Positions 1 through 7,803 of a DNA stretch of 64,000 bases are shown here, in pieces. The stretch is from NCBI RefSeq assembly GCF_000980815.1, contig NZ_CP011311.1:62001-126000 (forward strand). Reading direction: 5' to 3'. This DNA is from Corynebacterium camporealensis (lineage in GTDB: Bacteria; Actinomycetota; Actinomycetes; Mycobacteriales; Mycobacteriaceae). A program made the translations under genes and the position numbers. Under the pieces are notes generated by a model, which worked only from the letters and a program-made list of their open reading frames with translations, made no database searches and was not told the DNA's origin. Position 1 is the stretch's first letter. Every line of letters begins with the position of its first letter.

Positions 1-2
1 TG

Positions 3-484
3 GATCTCACTACCGGGGCGGGCTTGTCGTCTCAGGAGATCCGCCAACTGCGGGGCAGCGACATTTCCCCTCTTGAGCTGGCAGAACGCACGGTGGTGCA
101 GATCGCTGTGAGGAAAAAGGGAGTTATCTCCCGCGTGGTGCCGGTGGTGTGTCCGGTTCGAGGGCATCGTCTTTTGACTCGGGCACGCGAGGTCGGCCAG
201 GGTTACGTGTTTCCTATCGTGGGGGAAACCATGCCTCGAAATGCGATCTGTCATGTGGCGGAAGAGCTCGTTGAGCAGGGGTTTCCTGGATTTAATGCGG
301 CGGCGCTGCGAAACCGTTGGGTGGTAAAACTGGCCTCTGATCCGGGGGTCCCGGCTGCAATGCTGATGAAAATGGCAGGCATTGCTGACCTGCGGGTTTG
401 CATGATCTGGAAGCGGATCTGCCCAAGTTTTCGCCGGAAGACGAGGCAAAAGCCTTGCTGCACTGTGAGGAGGTGGACGGCTGA
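3..484 (+). pseudogene. Tyrosine-recombinase-like protein, 5' end outside window, frameshifted near its 3' end
   Basis: The reading frame is open from base 3, so the gene begins left of the window. The start reads TGAGLSSQEIRQLRGSDI, which resembles the first catalytic box of tyrosine recombinases, but the usual Arg after GL is Ser. A later stretch (LRNRWVVKLASDPGVP...LMKMAGIADL) resembles the Arg-II region of actinobacterial integrase-like proteins. After about base 388 this frame becomes unnatural. The -1 frame instead reads LHDLEADLPKFSPEDEAKAL and stops with TGA at 482-484. I infer a one-base indel between about 389 and 400. The restored stop overlaps the ATG of the transposase (ATGA), which implies translational coupling. 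No catalytic Tyr is visible, so this may be a helper rather than an active recombinase, even when intact. The assignment is from motif resemblance only. Confidence 0.5.
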
Positions 485-2244
485 TGACCGTTGCGATGCA
501 GGAGCAGAGGGTGATGATCTCGCCGGACTATGTGGACAGCTGCGCGGCTGTGATTGAAAAATCCGGTGCTCACCAAATGATTGATTTCTATTTTCACCAG
601 GACCGTGGCGTGGGCGGACGCAAATCCACCGGGCCACAGTATTCGATGCTGGGTGTGCTTACTGTGGGTTTGGCTTTGATTGGGATTCGGCGTGTGCCCT
701 CGATGGCGGAGATCTGGCGCACTCTATGGACCCTGGACCCTGTTCAGCAGGCCCGGCTTGATCTAGATCTTTCTTGCTGCGAGGGCTCGTATCGCGCTTT
801 TGCCATGTGGCTGACGCGACGAATTGAGCCACTTGATTCACTGCCGGACGCTCCTGCGCGTCGTGTGAAAAATGGGGATCATCGTCGAATGATGGCCGCG
901 CGCTCTCCGGAGCAAGAACAAGCCTCTGAGGTTGCATCTGAAAGGCTCCACCAAGTTGTCAACGCCTTGGTGGCAGGCTCAATTCACGAGCAAGCAACCA
1001 AGGGATATCGCGGCGATATCATCGCTGACGAGACCATCATCGACCTGGCAGGCCAGTCTATGGGGCTAGGCAGCCGCGATACGAAACGTCGCGGTGCCGC
1101 GTACTCGGGTGCCTATTATATCCGCGATCGCGAGGATCATTCCTTGCATTCCGAGCTGGGTACCCGGCGTAGTACCAAAGGAGGTGTGGCCGTTGGCATC
1201 ACTGCGGTGTGCCGCGTCGGACCACCAAAAGCGGTCTACTCGGTTGCGCCGGTGATTACGGGGATTTCGATTGATAAACCAAGCTCAGGTTCGGTGCAGG
1301 GTTTGACGCGTGCTATTCGTTTTCATCAAGAAAATGGGTTTGATCAGAGCATTAAGCGTGGCCGTTTGCCATTGCTGACCGTCGATATGGGGTATAACGT
1401 TAAGCAGAATTTCAACGATGAATTGCTGGCCGCAGGCTATGCTCCGGTGGTTCGCTATCCCAAATCCTGGCGGACCGTTTTCGCATCTGACAGCACTGCA
1501 GGTGAAGAACCTGCTAGTGGGCCACTGCAAATCGCTGGTGAGTTTTATTGTCCTGCTGCGCGTGGGATCGCAGGTGACGGCAAAATAGTTCGACGCACGA
1601 TGGAGCTGCTTGGAGAGGACGATGGTTTTGAGCGCCACGATGCTCGACTCGAAGCTCTATTCCCGCTGATCATGGGGACTAATTCGAGGCCTTATCGGGC
1701 GCGTCAAGGCCGTGGCCGCCCTCGTAAGCAGGAAGACAATTCAGAGAAGCCGGTGAAAATCGATTTGGTCTGCCCTGCCGTGCAGGGGCGAGTGCGATGT
1801 CCGCTTAAACCGGCGTCGATGACGCTCGCATCCGAGGATGCCCCGGAGATTTCACCTAGCTGGAGTGCAGATCACTATAAATGCTGCTCAAAATCCAGCA
1901 TTACCCACACGTTTACCTCTGAACAGTGGAAACGTGCCCAGTGGGGTCTGGTTCCTGGATCCTGGGAGCACGCAACCTATTATGAGGCAGCCCGTGCTAT
2001 TACCGAGCAACGTTTTTCAATTATGAAATCCCCGCACGTTACTGGCATGGAATCGTTCAAGCGTGGTGTTCGGCGTGAGCCGATGCTCTACATCACGCTC
2101 GCGCTGTGGGTGGCCTCGACGAACCTGGCAATTCAAGAGCAATTTGAGCGGAAAACCGCAGGTCAGGACTCGATGACACGACGACTCCGCATGGTCCGTG
2201 AGGACACTGGCCGAGACCTGGCCAAGGTGCCGCCCCGGACTTAA
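484..2244 (+). CDS. DDE-type transposase (IS4-like superfamily)
   Basis: 586 residues. Candidate catalytic acidic residues lie in DIIADETIIDLAG (about residue 180) and LLTVDMGYNVKQNFN (about 300). Near the C-terminus, YYEAARAITEQRFSIMK matches the Y..R...E......K signature of IS4-like transposases and supplies the Glu. A basic linker (RARQGRGRPRKQ) and a Cys-containing stretch (VRCPLK...HYKCCSK) lie between the second Asp and the YREK-like motif and may form a DNA-binding insertion. The length suits the larger IS4-like groups (IS1634/IS1182 type). The start ATG overlaps the stop of the upstream recombinase-like gene. No clear terminal inverted repeat can be paired because the left end lies outside the window. 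Role: cut-and-paste mobility of the element. Confidence 0.8.
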   Translation: MTVAMQEQRVMISPDYVDSCAAVIEKSGAHQMIDFYFHQDRGVGGRKSTGPQYSMLGVLTVGLALIGIRRVPSMAEIWRTLWTLDPVQQARLDLDLSCCEGSYRAFAMWLTRRIEPLDSLPDAPARRVKNGDHRRMMAARSPEQEQASEVASERLHQVVNALVAGSIHEQATKGYRGDIIADETIIDLAGQSMGLGSRDTKRRGAAYSGAYYIRDREDHSLHSELGTRRSTKGGVAVGITAVCRVGPPKAVYSVAPVITGISIDKPSSGSVQGLTRAIRFHQENGFDQSIKRGRLPLLTVDMGYNVKQNFNDELLAAGYAPVVRYPKSWRTVFASDSTAGEEPASGPLQIAGEFYCPAARGIAGDGKIVRRTMELLGEDDGFERHDARLEALFPLIMGTNSRPYRARQGRGRPRKQEDNSEKPVKIDLVCPAVQGRVRCPLKPASMTLASEDAPEISPSWSADHYKCCSKSSITHTFTSEQWKRAQWGLVPGSWEHATYYEAARAITEQRFSIMKSPHVTGMESFKRGVRREPMLYITLALWVASTNLAIQEQFERKTAGQDSMTRRLRMVREDTGRDLAKVPPRT

Positions 2245-2278
2245 TTGTCTGGGAAATAATCTTAAACGTATGTTCTAA

Positions 2279-2311
2279 TGCTCACCTGGACTTTTCTAGG
2301 TGGGCATTTTT
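2279..2311 (+). terminator. Rho-independent terminator after the transposase
   Basis: Stem TGCTCACCT (2279-2287) pairs with AGGTGGGCA (2298-2306), with one G-T pair, and is followed by five T residues. It lies 35 bp after the transposase stop. Confidence 0.75.
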
Positions 2312-2492
2312 CATGTCACCTCTTTGTGTTATACGCTGTCGCCGACCGGTGAGACGGTGATTTTAAGGCTGTATTTGTGCCAACAAGGGTGGGGTGTGGG
2401 TGTAGTTAATTCTCGGGAGAATTCATATCCGCAGTACGGGATACGCTTTTTGAAAAGCCATGCTGAGCTGCCATCGTGAACATCACACCACA

Positions 2493-2525
2493 AGGTCGAA
2501 ACCGTTTGGTTTCGACCTCATTTTT
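2493..2525 (+). terminator. Strong rho-independent terminator with no obvious upstream gene
   Basis: A perfect 11-bp stem, AGGTCGAAACC (2493-2503) with GGTTTCGACCT (2508-2518), has a 4-nt loop and is followed by CATTTTTG. It points in the + direction although no + gene lies between 2311 and 2493. It could terminate read-through from the transposase, or be the remnant of a gene displaced by the element. Confidence 0.7.
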
Positions 2526-2558
2526 GTTTTGCAGGTTCGGGATTTGGGCAGCAGAAAG

Positions 2559-2585
2559 CCGTCGACAAGCAATGCTTGCCGACGG
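2559..2585 (-). terminator. Hairpin terminator downstream of the porin-like micro-gene
   Basis: CCGTCGACAAGCA (2559-2571) pairs with TGCTTGCCGACGG (2573-2585) with one mismatch. On the minus strand it is followed by a short CTTT run. It begins 28 bp after the micro-gene stop. Confidence 0.5.
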
Positions 2586-2613
2586 AATTCCTGGAAAGGT
2601 TAGACCCTCTTAG

Positions 2614-2751
2614 TTAGGCAGCGGTTGCAGCTTCAGCGCCCTCGGTAGCAGCCTCGGAGGAAGAGGACAGCTCCATGCCGGAGAAGGCGTCGATCATTTC
2701 CGGGATTTCCTTGATGATGCTGAAGATTGCTTCGACGATGTCAGTGATCAT
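2614..2751 (-). CDS. 45-residue porin-like (PorA/PorH-type) micro-protein
   Basis: The minus strand encodes a 45-residue protein starting MITDIVEAIFSIIKEIPEMI and ending in a Ser/Ala/Glu tail (ELSSSSEAATEGAEAATAA). A good ribosome-binding site, AAGGAG, lies 7 nt before the ATG at 2751, and a hairpin terminator follows the stop. There is no signal peptide and no Lys/Arg-rich region. The N-terminal half is an amphipathic helix with I/V/F/M on one face and D/E/K on the other. This matches the size and layout of the tiny mycomembrane channel proteins PorA and PorH of corynebacteria, which form alpha-helical pores and carry mycolate on Ser. The four consecutive Ser residues (29-32) are possible acylation sites. 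The porin function is inferred from form, not from a sequence match I can verify. Confidence 0.6.
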   Translation of the reverse strand: MITDIVEAIFSIIKEIPEMIDAFSGMELSSSSEAATEGAEAATAA

Positions 2752-2943
2752 GGTGTACTCCTTGAGTGGATGTGATTGGAAACTTCCTCGTTTCTGAGGA
2801 GGCGATTCATAGCTTAAGCAGGCTTTTTAGGCCTGAAAACCGGTACACCAAAGGACACACCAGGAGTGTACGAAAGTAGATAGCCCTTTTCCCAGCATAT
2901 GGAATTAGGGTCGGCTAACTTGGGTACTTTTGGACACCCCCGA

Positions 2944-4155
2944 TCAGAAGGGCGGCGGGGGAACGTCATCTTTTTCGACGGTCGGTTCTGGATCTGGCTC
3001 CTGTTCGGGATGTGCTGCGTCGTAGGCAAACCGCCGGCGACTGGCGACGGCCTGGGCAAACGTCTGCGCCCAATTCTTCTGTCGCGGTGCTAGGGGACCG
3101 GTGGGTTCGGTGGTCTTCCAGGTGCCATCGTCGAAAAGCCAGACGATATCGCCAGTCCACGGGTCCATGATGTAGTTCGCCGTGCCATCGGTCTTGATGT
3201 TGTGGTGATGCTGGCACAGGCACGCGAGGTTGTGCGGCGCGGTCGGGCCACCGTCGGAAAAATTGACGCGATGGTCAGTCTGGCAGAACTCCGCGCGGCG
3301 ATTGCAGCCCGGGTAGCGGCAAGTACCGTCGCGACCTTCGACGAAACGGCGAATCTGCTCTGGGGTGATATAGCGCGGGCTTTCCATGAACGGGTCCATC
3401 ACGCGGCGGGTACCTTCCGGCAGGGACTCGCCGGTCATCCAGCCGTGGCCTGGCACAAACGCTGGCGCATTCGGGATGTCTTCGTTCTTGTAGACATTGA
3501 TGACCACGTTTGGGTCTGGCTTGGCCTTGCCGGTAATCAGCATGATGAGCGCCTCGGCTTGCGTGACTTCCTCCCGCTCGGCAACCAGGCGCACCTGCTT
3601 ATCGATGCTCGCAATCAACAACGTATCTCCCTCCAGCGTCAACATGGAGGTGCGATCACCGAGCGGAGTGACCTCGTAGCGCGGCTTGCGCTGGGGATTT
3701 TCCAGCGTGATGGTGTCATCGACTGCGTTAACGATGTCGTTGAGGCGACGCTTCAGGTTCGCCTTGGTCGGTGGGGCCTGGTTGGCACGCTTTGGGGTTA
3801 AATAGCTGACGAGGAGCTCGTCGATGCGCTCGAGGACATCGGGAAGCGGCTGGCCCAACTTGTTGAGCGAGGTGTCGATAGCAATGAGCCGATCGAGGTC
3901 CAGCACGCACTGTGCGCGCTGCAGGGATTCGAGCTTGGGTAGTTCGGTTAAGCGGTGGAAGGCACAAAAGATCTTAGAGATGCGGTTTTGGCCGGTTCCG
4001 GTTTGGGAGTAGAGACGTTGGGTGGCTAATTCGAAATCAGTTTCGAGATCTGGAACATGGGATTCCCAGAAATCGATTTCTTGTTGTCGGAGTCTTTGGG
4101 CTGCTAATGCGGTTGGATCGGTCGGGCTAAGGTGTGAGTAATAAGGCTCTGACAT
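2944..4155 (-). CDS. HNH endonuclease / DUF222 family protein
   Basis: 403 residues. The N-terminal two-thirds is a DUF222-type region with helices around LDLDRLIAIDTSLNKLGQPL and a beta-rich segment. The C-terminal third holds an HNH nuclease core: CRYPGC and C...TDHRVNFSDGG, then LCQHHHNIKT, which supply the Cys pairs and the catalytic and metal-binding His residues. The end is Pro/Asp-rich (PEPTVEKDDVPPPPF). Such proteins are common, often multicopy, in corynebacteria and mycobacteria. Their cellular role is not established, and a DNA-nicking or cutting activity is inferred from the HNH motif. It lies alone, with no visible partner methylase or integrase. No strong ribosome-binding site precedes the ATG, so it may be leaderless. 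Confidence 0.85.
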   Translation of the reverse strand: MSEPYYSHLSPTDPTALAAQRLRQQEIDFWESHVPDLETDFELATQRLYSQTGTGQNRISKIFCAFHRLTELPKLESLQRAQCVLDLDRLIAIDTSLNKLGQPLPDVLERIDELLVSYLTPKRANQAPPTKANLKRRLNDIVNAVDDTITLENPQRKPRYEVTPLGDRTSMLTLEGDTLLIASIDKQVRLVAEREEVTQAEALIMLITGKAKPDPNVVINVYKNEDIPNAPAFVPGHGWMTGESLPEGTRRVMDPFMESPRYITPEQIRRFVEGRDGTCRYPGCNRRAEFCQTDHRVNFSDGGPTAPHNLACLCQHHHNIKTDGTANYIMDPWTGDIVWLFDDGTWKTTEPTGPLAPRQKNWAQTFAQAVASRRRFAYDAAHPEQEPDPEPTVEKDDVPPPPF

Positions 4156-4256
4156 GAGAGATAACCTAAGTATCGTTAGAACGAACTTTCGAAAACTAGC
4201 TTAGACTATCTCCCGGACATCTGCAGTGTGAGCAGCGTTTTCCCTGTTCGCCAGAG

Positions 4257-4370
4257 CTAAAAGCTCAGCGACGAAAGGTTCTGAATTAGCTCGGAAAGCT
4301 GTTCGATCAAGTCTTCGATCAGGGTGATGCCAGGGAAGGGTGCTGGGGCAGTTGGGTGAGTTAGATTCAT
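4257..4370 (-). CDS. Possible 37-residue amphipathic peptide
   Basis: This short frame starts 11 bp after the stop of the M20 peptidase gene on the same strand. It begins MNLTHPTAPAPFPGITLIED and ends LIEQLSELIQNLSSLSF. The C-terminal 23 residues would form an amphipathic helix, as in small corynebacterial pore proteins and in the 45-residue protein at 2614-2751. The only Shine-Dalgarno-like sequence (GAGGG) is too close to the ATG, so translation would depend on coupling to the upstream gene. It could equally be non-coding. Confidence 0.3.
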   Translation of the reverse strand: MNLTHPTAPAPFPGITLIEDLIEQLSELIQNLSSLSF

Positions 4371-4381
4371 GCCCTCATAGT

Positions 4382-5683
4382 TTAGTGGCTTAAGAATCGC
4401 GTCACTAGCTTTTCGTAGGCAGAAACGGTCAGTTCCAGGTCTTCGAGGTAGAGGTGCTCGTCGTGGCTGTGGAGCTGTGAGTTGGCGCTGGCCATGTCGC
4501 GGGCTTCGGCGTGCATCGCAAAGCCATATGCATTGCCCCCGCGGCGGCGGGCAAAGCGCAGGTCAGAACCGCCGGTGGCATGGACGGGCACGACATCTTT
4601 GTCCGGGAAGAACTCCTGAGCAGTCTTGACGATGTCGCCCCACAACAGCGTGTCCGTTGCCGATTCGGTGGCATCTTCGGTGATGAGGTGTTCGATTTCG
4701 ACTTCGTCGGCGAGGTCGCCTAGTGCGGTTCGCAGGAAGTCGTCCAGGTCCTCTTGGGTCTGACCAGGGAAGGGGCGCACGTCCATCTCGAGGTAGGCGT
4801 GGGAGGGAAGCACGTTGATGGCGCCACCGGCACGCAGGACGGTCTGCGAGATGGTGGTGTGGCTAAAGGCATGGGCGTAGGCGGCGAGGTTGCCGAACTG
4901 GGAGTAGTCGCCGGTGCCATCGATAAGCGCGGCTTCCGTGTCGGGATCGAAGCGGAAGGTGCGGACGAAGCCTTCCCAAATCTCATTGGAGGCTGTGGGT
5001 GGCTCGGCAGCAGCGATGCGGCGGGCGACCTCGCCAATCTTGACGATGGCAAAGTCCTTCCCATACGGCGTCGACCCGTGACCGGCATCGCCGTGTACGT
5101 GGAGTCGTCGCTGGCCAGCGCCCTTTTCGCCGACGTTAAAGGCAACGGCGCCCGGCAGATGGGAGCCACCGGTCTCCGACAGGCAGTTGCGCCAGGAAAA
5201 GGCCTCGGGGTGGTTTTCGGAAATATAGCGAATGCCCAGGCCACCGCGGGCTTCCTCGTCAGCCATACCGGCAAAGGCCAAGGTGCCGCCCGGGTTGCCG
5301 CGGCGGGCAATCTCACGCGTTACGGCTGCCATGGAGGCGGTAATAAAGAGCATGTCGACGCTGCCGCGACCATAGAGGATGCCGTCTTCGATGTGGGCGG
5401 TGAATGGCGGTTTGGTCCACTTGGGTTCATCGACAGGTACGACGTCGGTGTGTCCCAGCAGGGTCAGCGGCTCCTTGTTCGGATCGCCAGGCACGGTCAC
5501 AACGATGGAGACGCGACCGGGGTGGGACTCGTAGCGCTCAATCTCGACGTTCTCGCCGGCGAAGAACTCTTCTAGGGTGTTGGCGTTGCGGACCTCTTGG
5601 CCAGAATCGGCGGTGAGGTCGTTGACGCACGCGTTTTGGATGAGTTCTTGGAGGAGGGCGAGGGTGTCATCGTAAAGCGTCAT
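4382..5683 (-). CDS. M20 family metallopeptidase / deacylase
   Basis: 433 residues, the normal length for ArgE/DapE/carboxypeptidase-G2-type enzymes. Metal-binding and catalytic motifs are visible in order: GHTDVVP (about 77-83), GRGSVDM (about 105-111), the general-base region ADEEA (about 140), and HSHDEH near the C-terminus. The dimerisation domain starts around GDAGHGSTP. The family hydrolyses peptide or N-acyl amide bonds using two zinc ions in the cytosol, and the exact substrate cannot be read from sequence. It is divergent from the sirtuin gene at 5704 with only about 20 bp between starts, so the two promoters must overlap or one must lie within a gene. Confidence 0.88.
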   Translation of the reverse strand: MTLYDDTLALLQELIQNACVNDLTADSGQEVRNANTLEEFFAGENVEIERYESHPGRVSIVVTVPGDPNKEPLTLLGHTDVVPVDEPKWTKPPFTAHIEDGILYGRGSVDMLFITASMAAVTREIARRGNPGGTLAFAGMADEEARGGLGIRYISENHPEAFSWRNCLSETGGSHLPGAVAFNVGEKGAGQRRLHVHGDAGHGSTPYGKDFAIVKIGEVARRIAAAEPPTASNEIWEGFVRTFRFDPDTEAALIDGTGDYSQFGNLAAYAHAFSHTTISQTVLRAGGAINVLPSHAYLEMDVRPFPGQTQEDLDDFLRTALGDLADEVEIEHLITEDATESATDTLLWGDIVKTAQEFFPDKDVVPVHATGGSDLRFARRRGGNAYGFAMHAEARDMASANSQLHSHDEHLYLEDLELTVSAYEKLVTRFLSH

Positions 5684-5703
5684 GCTCCATAGGTTAACTA
5701 AAT

Positions 5704-6645
5704 ATGCCTAGATTGGGAGATATGGATTCTGCAGCGGAACTTGCCCACCAGTCTGCGTTGCGTTCGATTGCGCGGGTGGTGGAGGAAACGACGGAGCCCA
5801 CTGAGCCGACGCGGGCCTTGCAGGAGGTCACTGAACAGTTGCGCGCCGGGAAGGTGATGGTGCTGACTGGGGCGGGCGTGTCGACGGATTCGGGTGTGCC
5901 GGATTATCGCGGGCCGCAGGGGTCGTTGTCGCGGCATCGTCCGATGACTTACCAGGAGTTTCGCTATGACCAGGCGGCGTCGCATCGCTATTGGGCGCGG
6001 TCGTTTGTGGGTTGGCGCGTGATGGATGCTGCCGTGCCGAATCGGACGCACTATGCGCTGGTGGAGTTGGAGCGCGCCGGGTTGGTCAGTGGTGTGCTGA
6101 CTCAGAATGTGGATGGCCTGCACAAAGAGGCCGGCACGCAGCGCTTGGTGACGATTCATGGCGATATGGAGTCGGTGAATTGTTTGGAGTGTGGCCAGCA
6201 GGAGGAGCGCGGGGCTTTCGATGTGCGCTTGGCTAAGGCCAATCCGGGTTACTTGGAGCGGCTCATTGTGTCTGCTGATGACGTCAATCCGGACGGTGAC
6301 GTGGCGCTGAACGATGAGGACGTTGCGGCATTTCAGATGGTCGGCTGCACGCGCTGTGGGTCGCGTTTGTTGAAGCCGGATGTGGTTTATTTTGGTGAGC
6401 CGGTGCCGGTCGCGCGGAAGGAGGCGGCGTACGCATTACTTGACGATTCCGCCTCGGTCCTGGTGGCAGGCTCCTCGCTTGCGGTGATGAGTGGGTACCG
6501 TTTCGTGTTGGATGCACTCAAGGCAGGCAAGAGGGTTGCGGTCATCAATGGTGGGCCAGGGCGTGGCGATGCTCGCGTGGATACGCTGTGGCGCACCCAG
6601 GTCGGTCCGGCCTTTGATGCAGTGCTCGATGAGCTGGAGCTTTAG
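5704..6645 (+). CDS. Sir2 family NAD-dependent protein deacylase, SIRT4-like (class II)
   Basis: 313 residues from the first ATG. The alternative ATG at 5722 is preceded by GGGAG and may be the real start. NAD-binding motif TGAGVSTDSGVPDYRG, TQNVDGLH, the catalytic His in TIHGD, and a four-Cys zinc site (CLEC and CTRC) are all present, followed by KPDVVYFGEPVP. The segment RYWARSFVGW is characteristic of the SIRT4-like class II branch. Sirtuins remove acyl groups from lysine using NAD+ and release nicotinamide; class II members have been linked to lipoyl or longer-acyl substrates. A second sirtuin of a different class lies at 12902-13606. Confidence 0.88.
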   Translation: MPRLGDMDSAAELAHQSALRSIARVVEETTEPTEPTRALQEVTEQLRAGKVMVLTGAGVSTDSGVPDYRGPQGSLSRHRPMTYQEFRYDQAASHRYWARSFVGWRVMDAAVPNRTHYALVELERAGLVSGVLTQNVDGLHKEAGTQRLVTIHGDMESVNCLECGQQEERGAFDVRLAKANPGYLERLIVSADDVNPDGDVALNDEDVAAFQMVGCTRCGSRLLKPDVVYFGEPVPVARKEAAYALLDDSASVLVAGSSLAVMSGYRFVLDALKAGKRVAVINGGPGRGDARVDTLWRTQVGPAFDAVLDELEL

Positions 6646-6647
6646 GG

Positions 6648-7610
6648 TTATTTGATCTGTTCCAGCACGGTGCGGATGATGGCGACGACACGCTTATCGA
6701 TGGGCAGGTCTTCATGCATCACGATCGCAAAGCGGTCGAAATCTTGGACGTAGATGTTGCGGACGGTGCCATCGGGGACGCCGCTGTCGTCGAGGAAGCA
6801 GGTTTCGGGTGGGACGACGATGGCATCGCTATGCGTGGCGATGCAGGTGTACGTGACTCCGGGTTCGAGGTCGCCGTCGTGGTTGGTTTCTTCGAGTAGT
6901 TCGCTGCCGACGACTTGTTGCATGCCAGCGGGGCCGAACCAGCCGTCGATGACGGAGCGCATGATGGATTCGCGGCGCAGGGTGCGAACCAGAGGGCTGG
7001 CGATGCCGCCTTGGGTGGTGCCGTGGTTGGGGGACCCGAGGCAGACGAGGTGGTGGATGCGGTCGGCGGTGCCGTGGGTGCGCATCCAGTAGCGGGTGAT
7101 GAGTCCGCCCTGGGAGTGACCGACGACGATGGCCTGTTCAGCGCCGGTGGTGGCAAGCACGGTGTCGATGTAGGCGCCGAGTTGCTGTGCAGATTCGGGG
7201 ATGGATCCGGTGGCGCGGTTGCCGTAATCGGGGGCGAAGACGCACCAGCCATCGGCACGTAATTGGGCGCCGAGACGATACCAGATGCCCTTGGTATCGC
7301 AGGTGCCGTGGACCAAAATCACTGGCCAGGGGTGTCGTTTGGTGGGGCGGGCGCGCCAGTCGTCTTCGAAGACGCCGCGGGGTTTGATGCGTGCGCCAAG
7401 GGGCAGGGTGCTGGGTTCGGCGCAGTCCGGAGTGTCTTTGCCGTCGCGATGCAGGCGGTGTGCGATTTCGTCGGCGACGTCGTCTTTGAGGGCGTTGGGC
7501 GCGGCAGGGGCGATGATGCCGAAGCGCGGGGTGTCGGTTTCTTGGGGCCAAAAGCGCTCGAGTTGATCAGCAATCGTGCTGCGTAGTTCTGCCAAAGGTT
7601 CCCGGGCCAT
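6648..7610 (-). CDS. Alpha/beta hydrolase, lipase/esterase type
   Basis: 320 residues from the ATG at 7610; a TTG at 7619 is a weaker alternative. The core shows the oxyanion strand VILVHGTCDTKGIW, the nucleophile elbow GHSQGG, and CLGSPNHGT, as in triacylglycerol lipases of the LipA/EstA type. A late His (in VMHEDLPIDKRVV) could complete the triad. There is no clear signal peptide, so it is probably cytosolic or atypically exported. It is convergent with the sirtuin gene, with 2 bp between stops. Substrate unknown, probably carboxylic or glycerol esters. Confidence 0.82.
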   Translation of the reverse strand: MAREPLAELRSTIADQLERFWPQETDTPRFGIIAPAAPNALKDDVADEIAHRLHRDGKDTPDCAEPSTLPLGARIKPRGVFEDDWRARPTKRHPWPVILVHGTCDTKGIWYRLGAQLRADGWCVFAPDYGNRATGSIPESAQQLGAYIDTVLATTGAEQAIVVGHSQGGLITRYWMRTHGTADRIHHLVCLGSPNHGTTQGGIASPLVRTLRRESIMRSVIDGWFGPAGMQQVVGSELLEETNHDGDLEPGVTYTCIATHSDAIVVPPETCFLDDSGVPDGTVRNIYVQDFDRFAIVMHEDLPIDKRVVAIIRTVLEQIK

Positions 7611-7651
7611 AGCGTCCAAGTTTACTGAAAAAACTTTTTTGGCTGCGACTC

Positions 7652-7679
7652 TTGACGAGCATTGCCTACCCTTTATAAA
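7652..7679 (+). promoter_or_regulatory. Strong SigA-type promoter
   Basis: -35 TTGACG (7652-7657), a 16-bp spacer, and -10 TATAAA (7674-7679). It is the cleanest sigma-70-like promoter noticed in the window. The predicted start is near 7686, giving a leader of about 130 nt before the haem-oxygenase-like gene. Confidence 0.75.
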
Positions 7680-7680
7680 C

Positions 7681-7699
7681 TAAGGCTTGCCTAATCACG
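7681..7699 (+). promoter_or_regulatory. Possible DtxR iron-repressor operator over the transcription start
   Basis: TAAGGCTTGCCTAATCACG matches 13 of 19 positions of the DtxR consensus. The left half and core (TAAGG, GCCTAA) are good and the right arm is degenerate. Its place immediately after the -10 element fits repression by iron-loaded DtxR. This is a moderate match and needs testing. Confidence 0.4.
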
Positions 7700-7716
7700 G
7701 GCGGTTGCTTGTTAGG

Positions 7717-7803
7717 ATGCGCTCCACTTCCTGGCGGGCACCGAAGATTAGTCATGGGGAGAGGGCCCGTCGGCAACTGTCGACGGGCTTTCGTAAAACG
7801 TAG
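7717..7803 (+). CDS. Possible 28-residue upstream leader peptide
   Basis: ATG at 7717 follows GTTAGG closely. The frame reads MRSTSWRAPKISHGERARRQ and ends LSTGFRKT, with its stop 13 nt before the start of the next gene. Six of 28 residues are Arg. It spans the terminator-like hairpin at 7765-7794, so its translation could open or preserve that structure. Only the arrangement supports it; there is no homology evidence. Confidence 0.3.
   Translation: MRSTSWRAPKISHGERARRQLSTGFRKT
7765..7794 (+). terminator. Terminator-like hairpin inside the leader
   Basis: GCCCGTCG (7765-7772) pairs perfectly with CGACGGGC (7781-7788) around an 8-nt loop and is followed by TTTCGT. It lies between the promoter at 7652 and the gene at 7817, so it would act as an attenuator rather than an end-of-gene terminator. 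Confidence 0.55.

Larger units (their letters stand above)
2312..2613. other. Non-coding stretch rich in palindromes
   Basis: No convincing gene. It contains a perfect 7+7 inverted repeat (AATTCTCGGGAGAATT, 2408-2423), a small hairpin around GCTTTTTGAAAAGC (near 2445-2458), and the two terminator hairpins listed separately. This may be the flank or right end of the mobile element, but no terminal repeat can be matched inside the window. Confidence 0.4.

Noticed and set aside
394-400. Possible programmed -1 frameshift (GGGTTTG) joining the two frames of the recombinase-like gene
   Set aside because: The heptamer is out of register with the zero frame (codons CGG GTT TGC), so tandem slippage would not work; a plain indel is simpler.
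2408-2423. Palindrome AATTCTCGGGAGAATT as terminal inverted repeat of the mobile element
   Set aside because: A matching left end cannot be seen in the window, and a perfect self-dyad is not how IS ends usually look.
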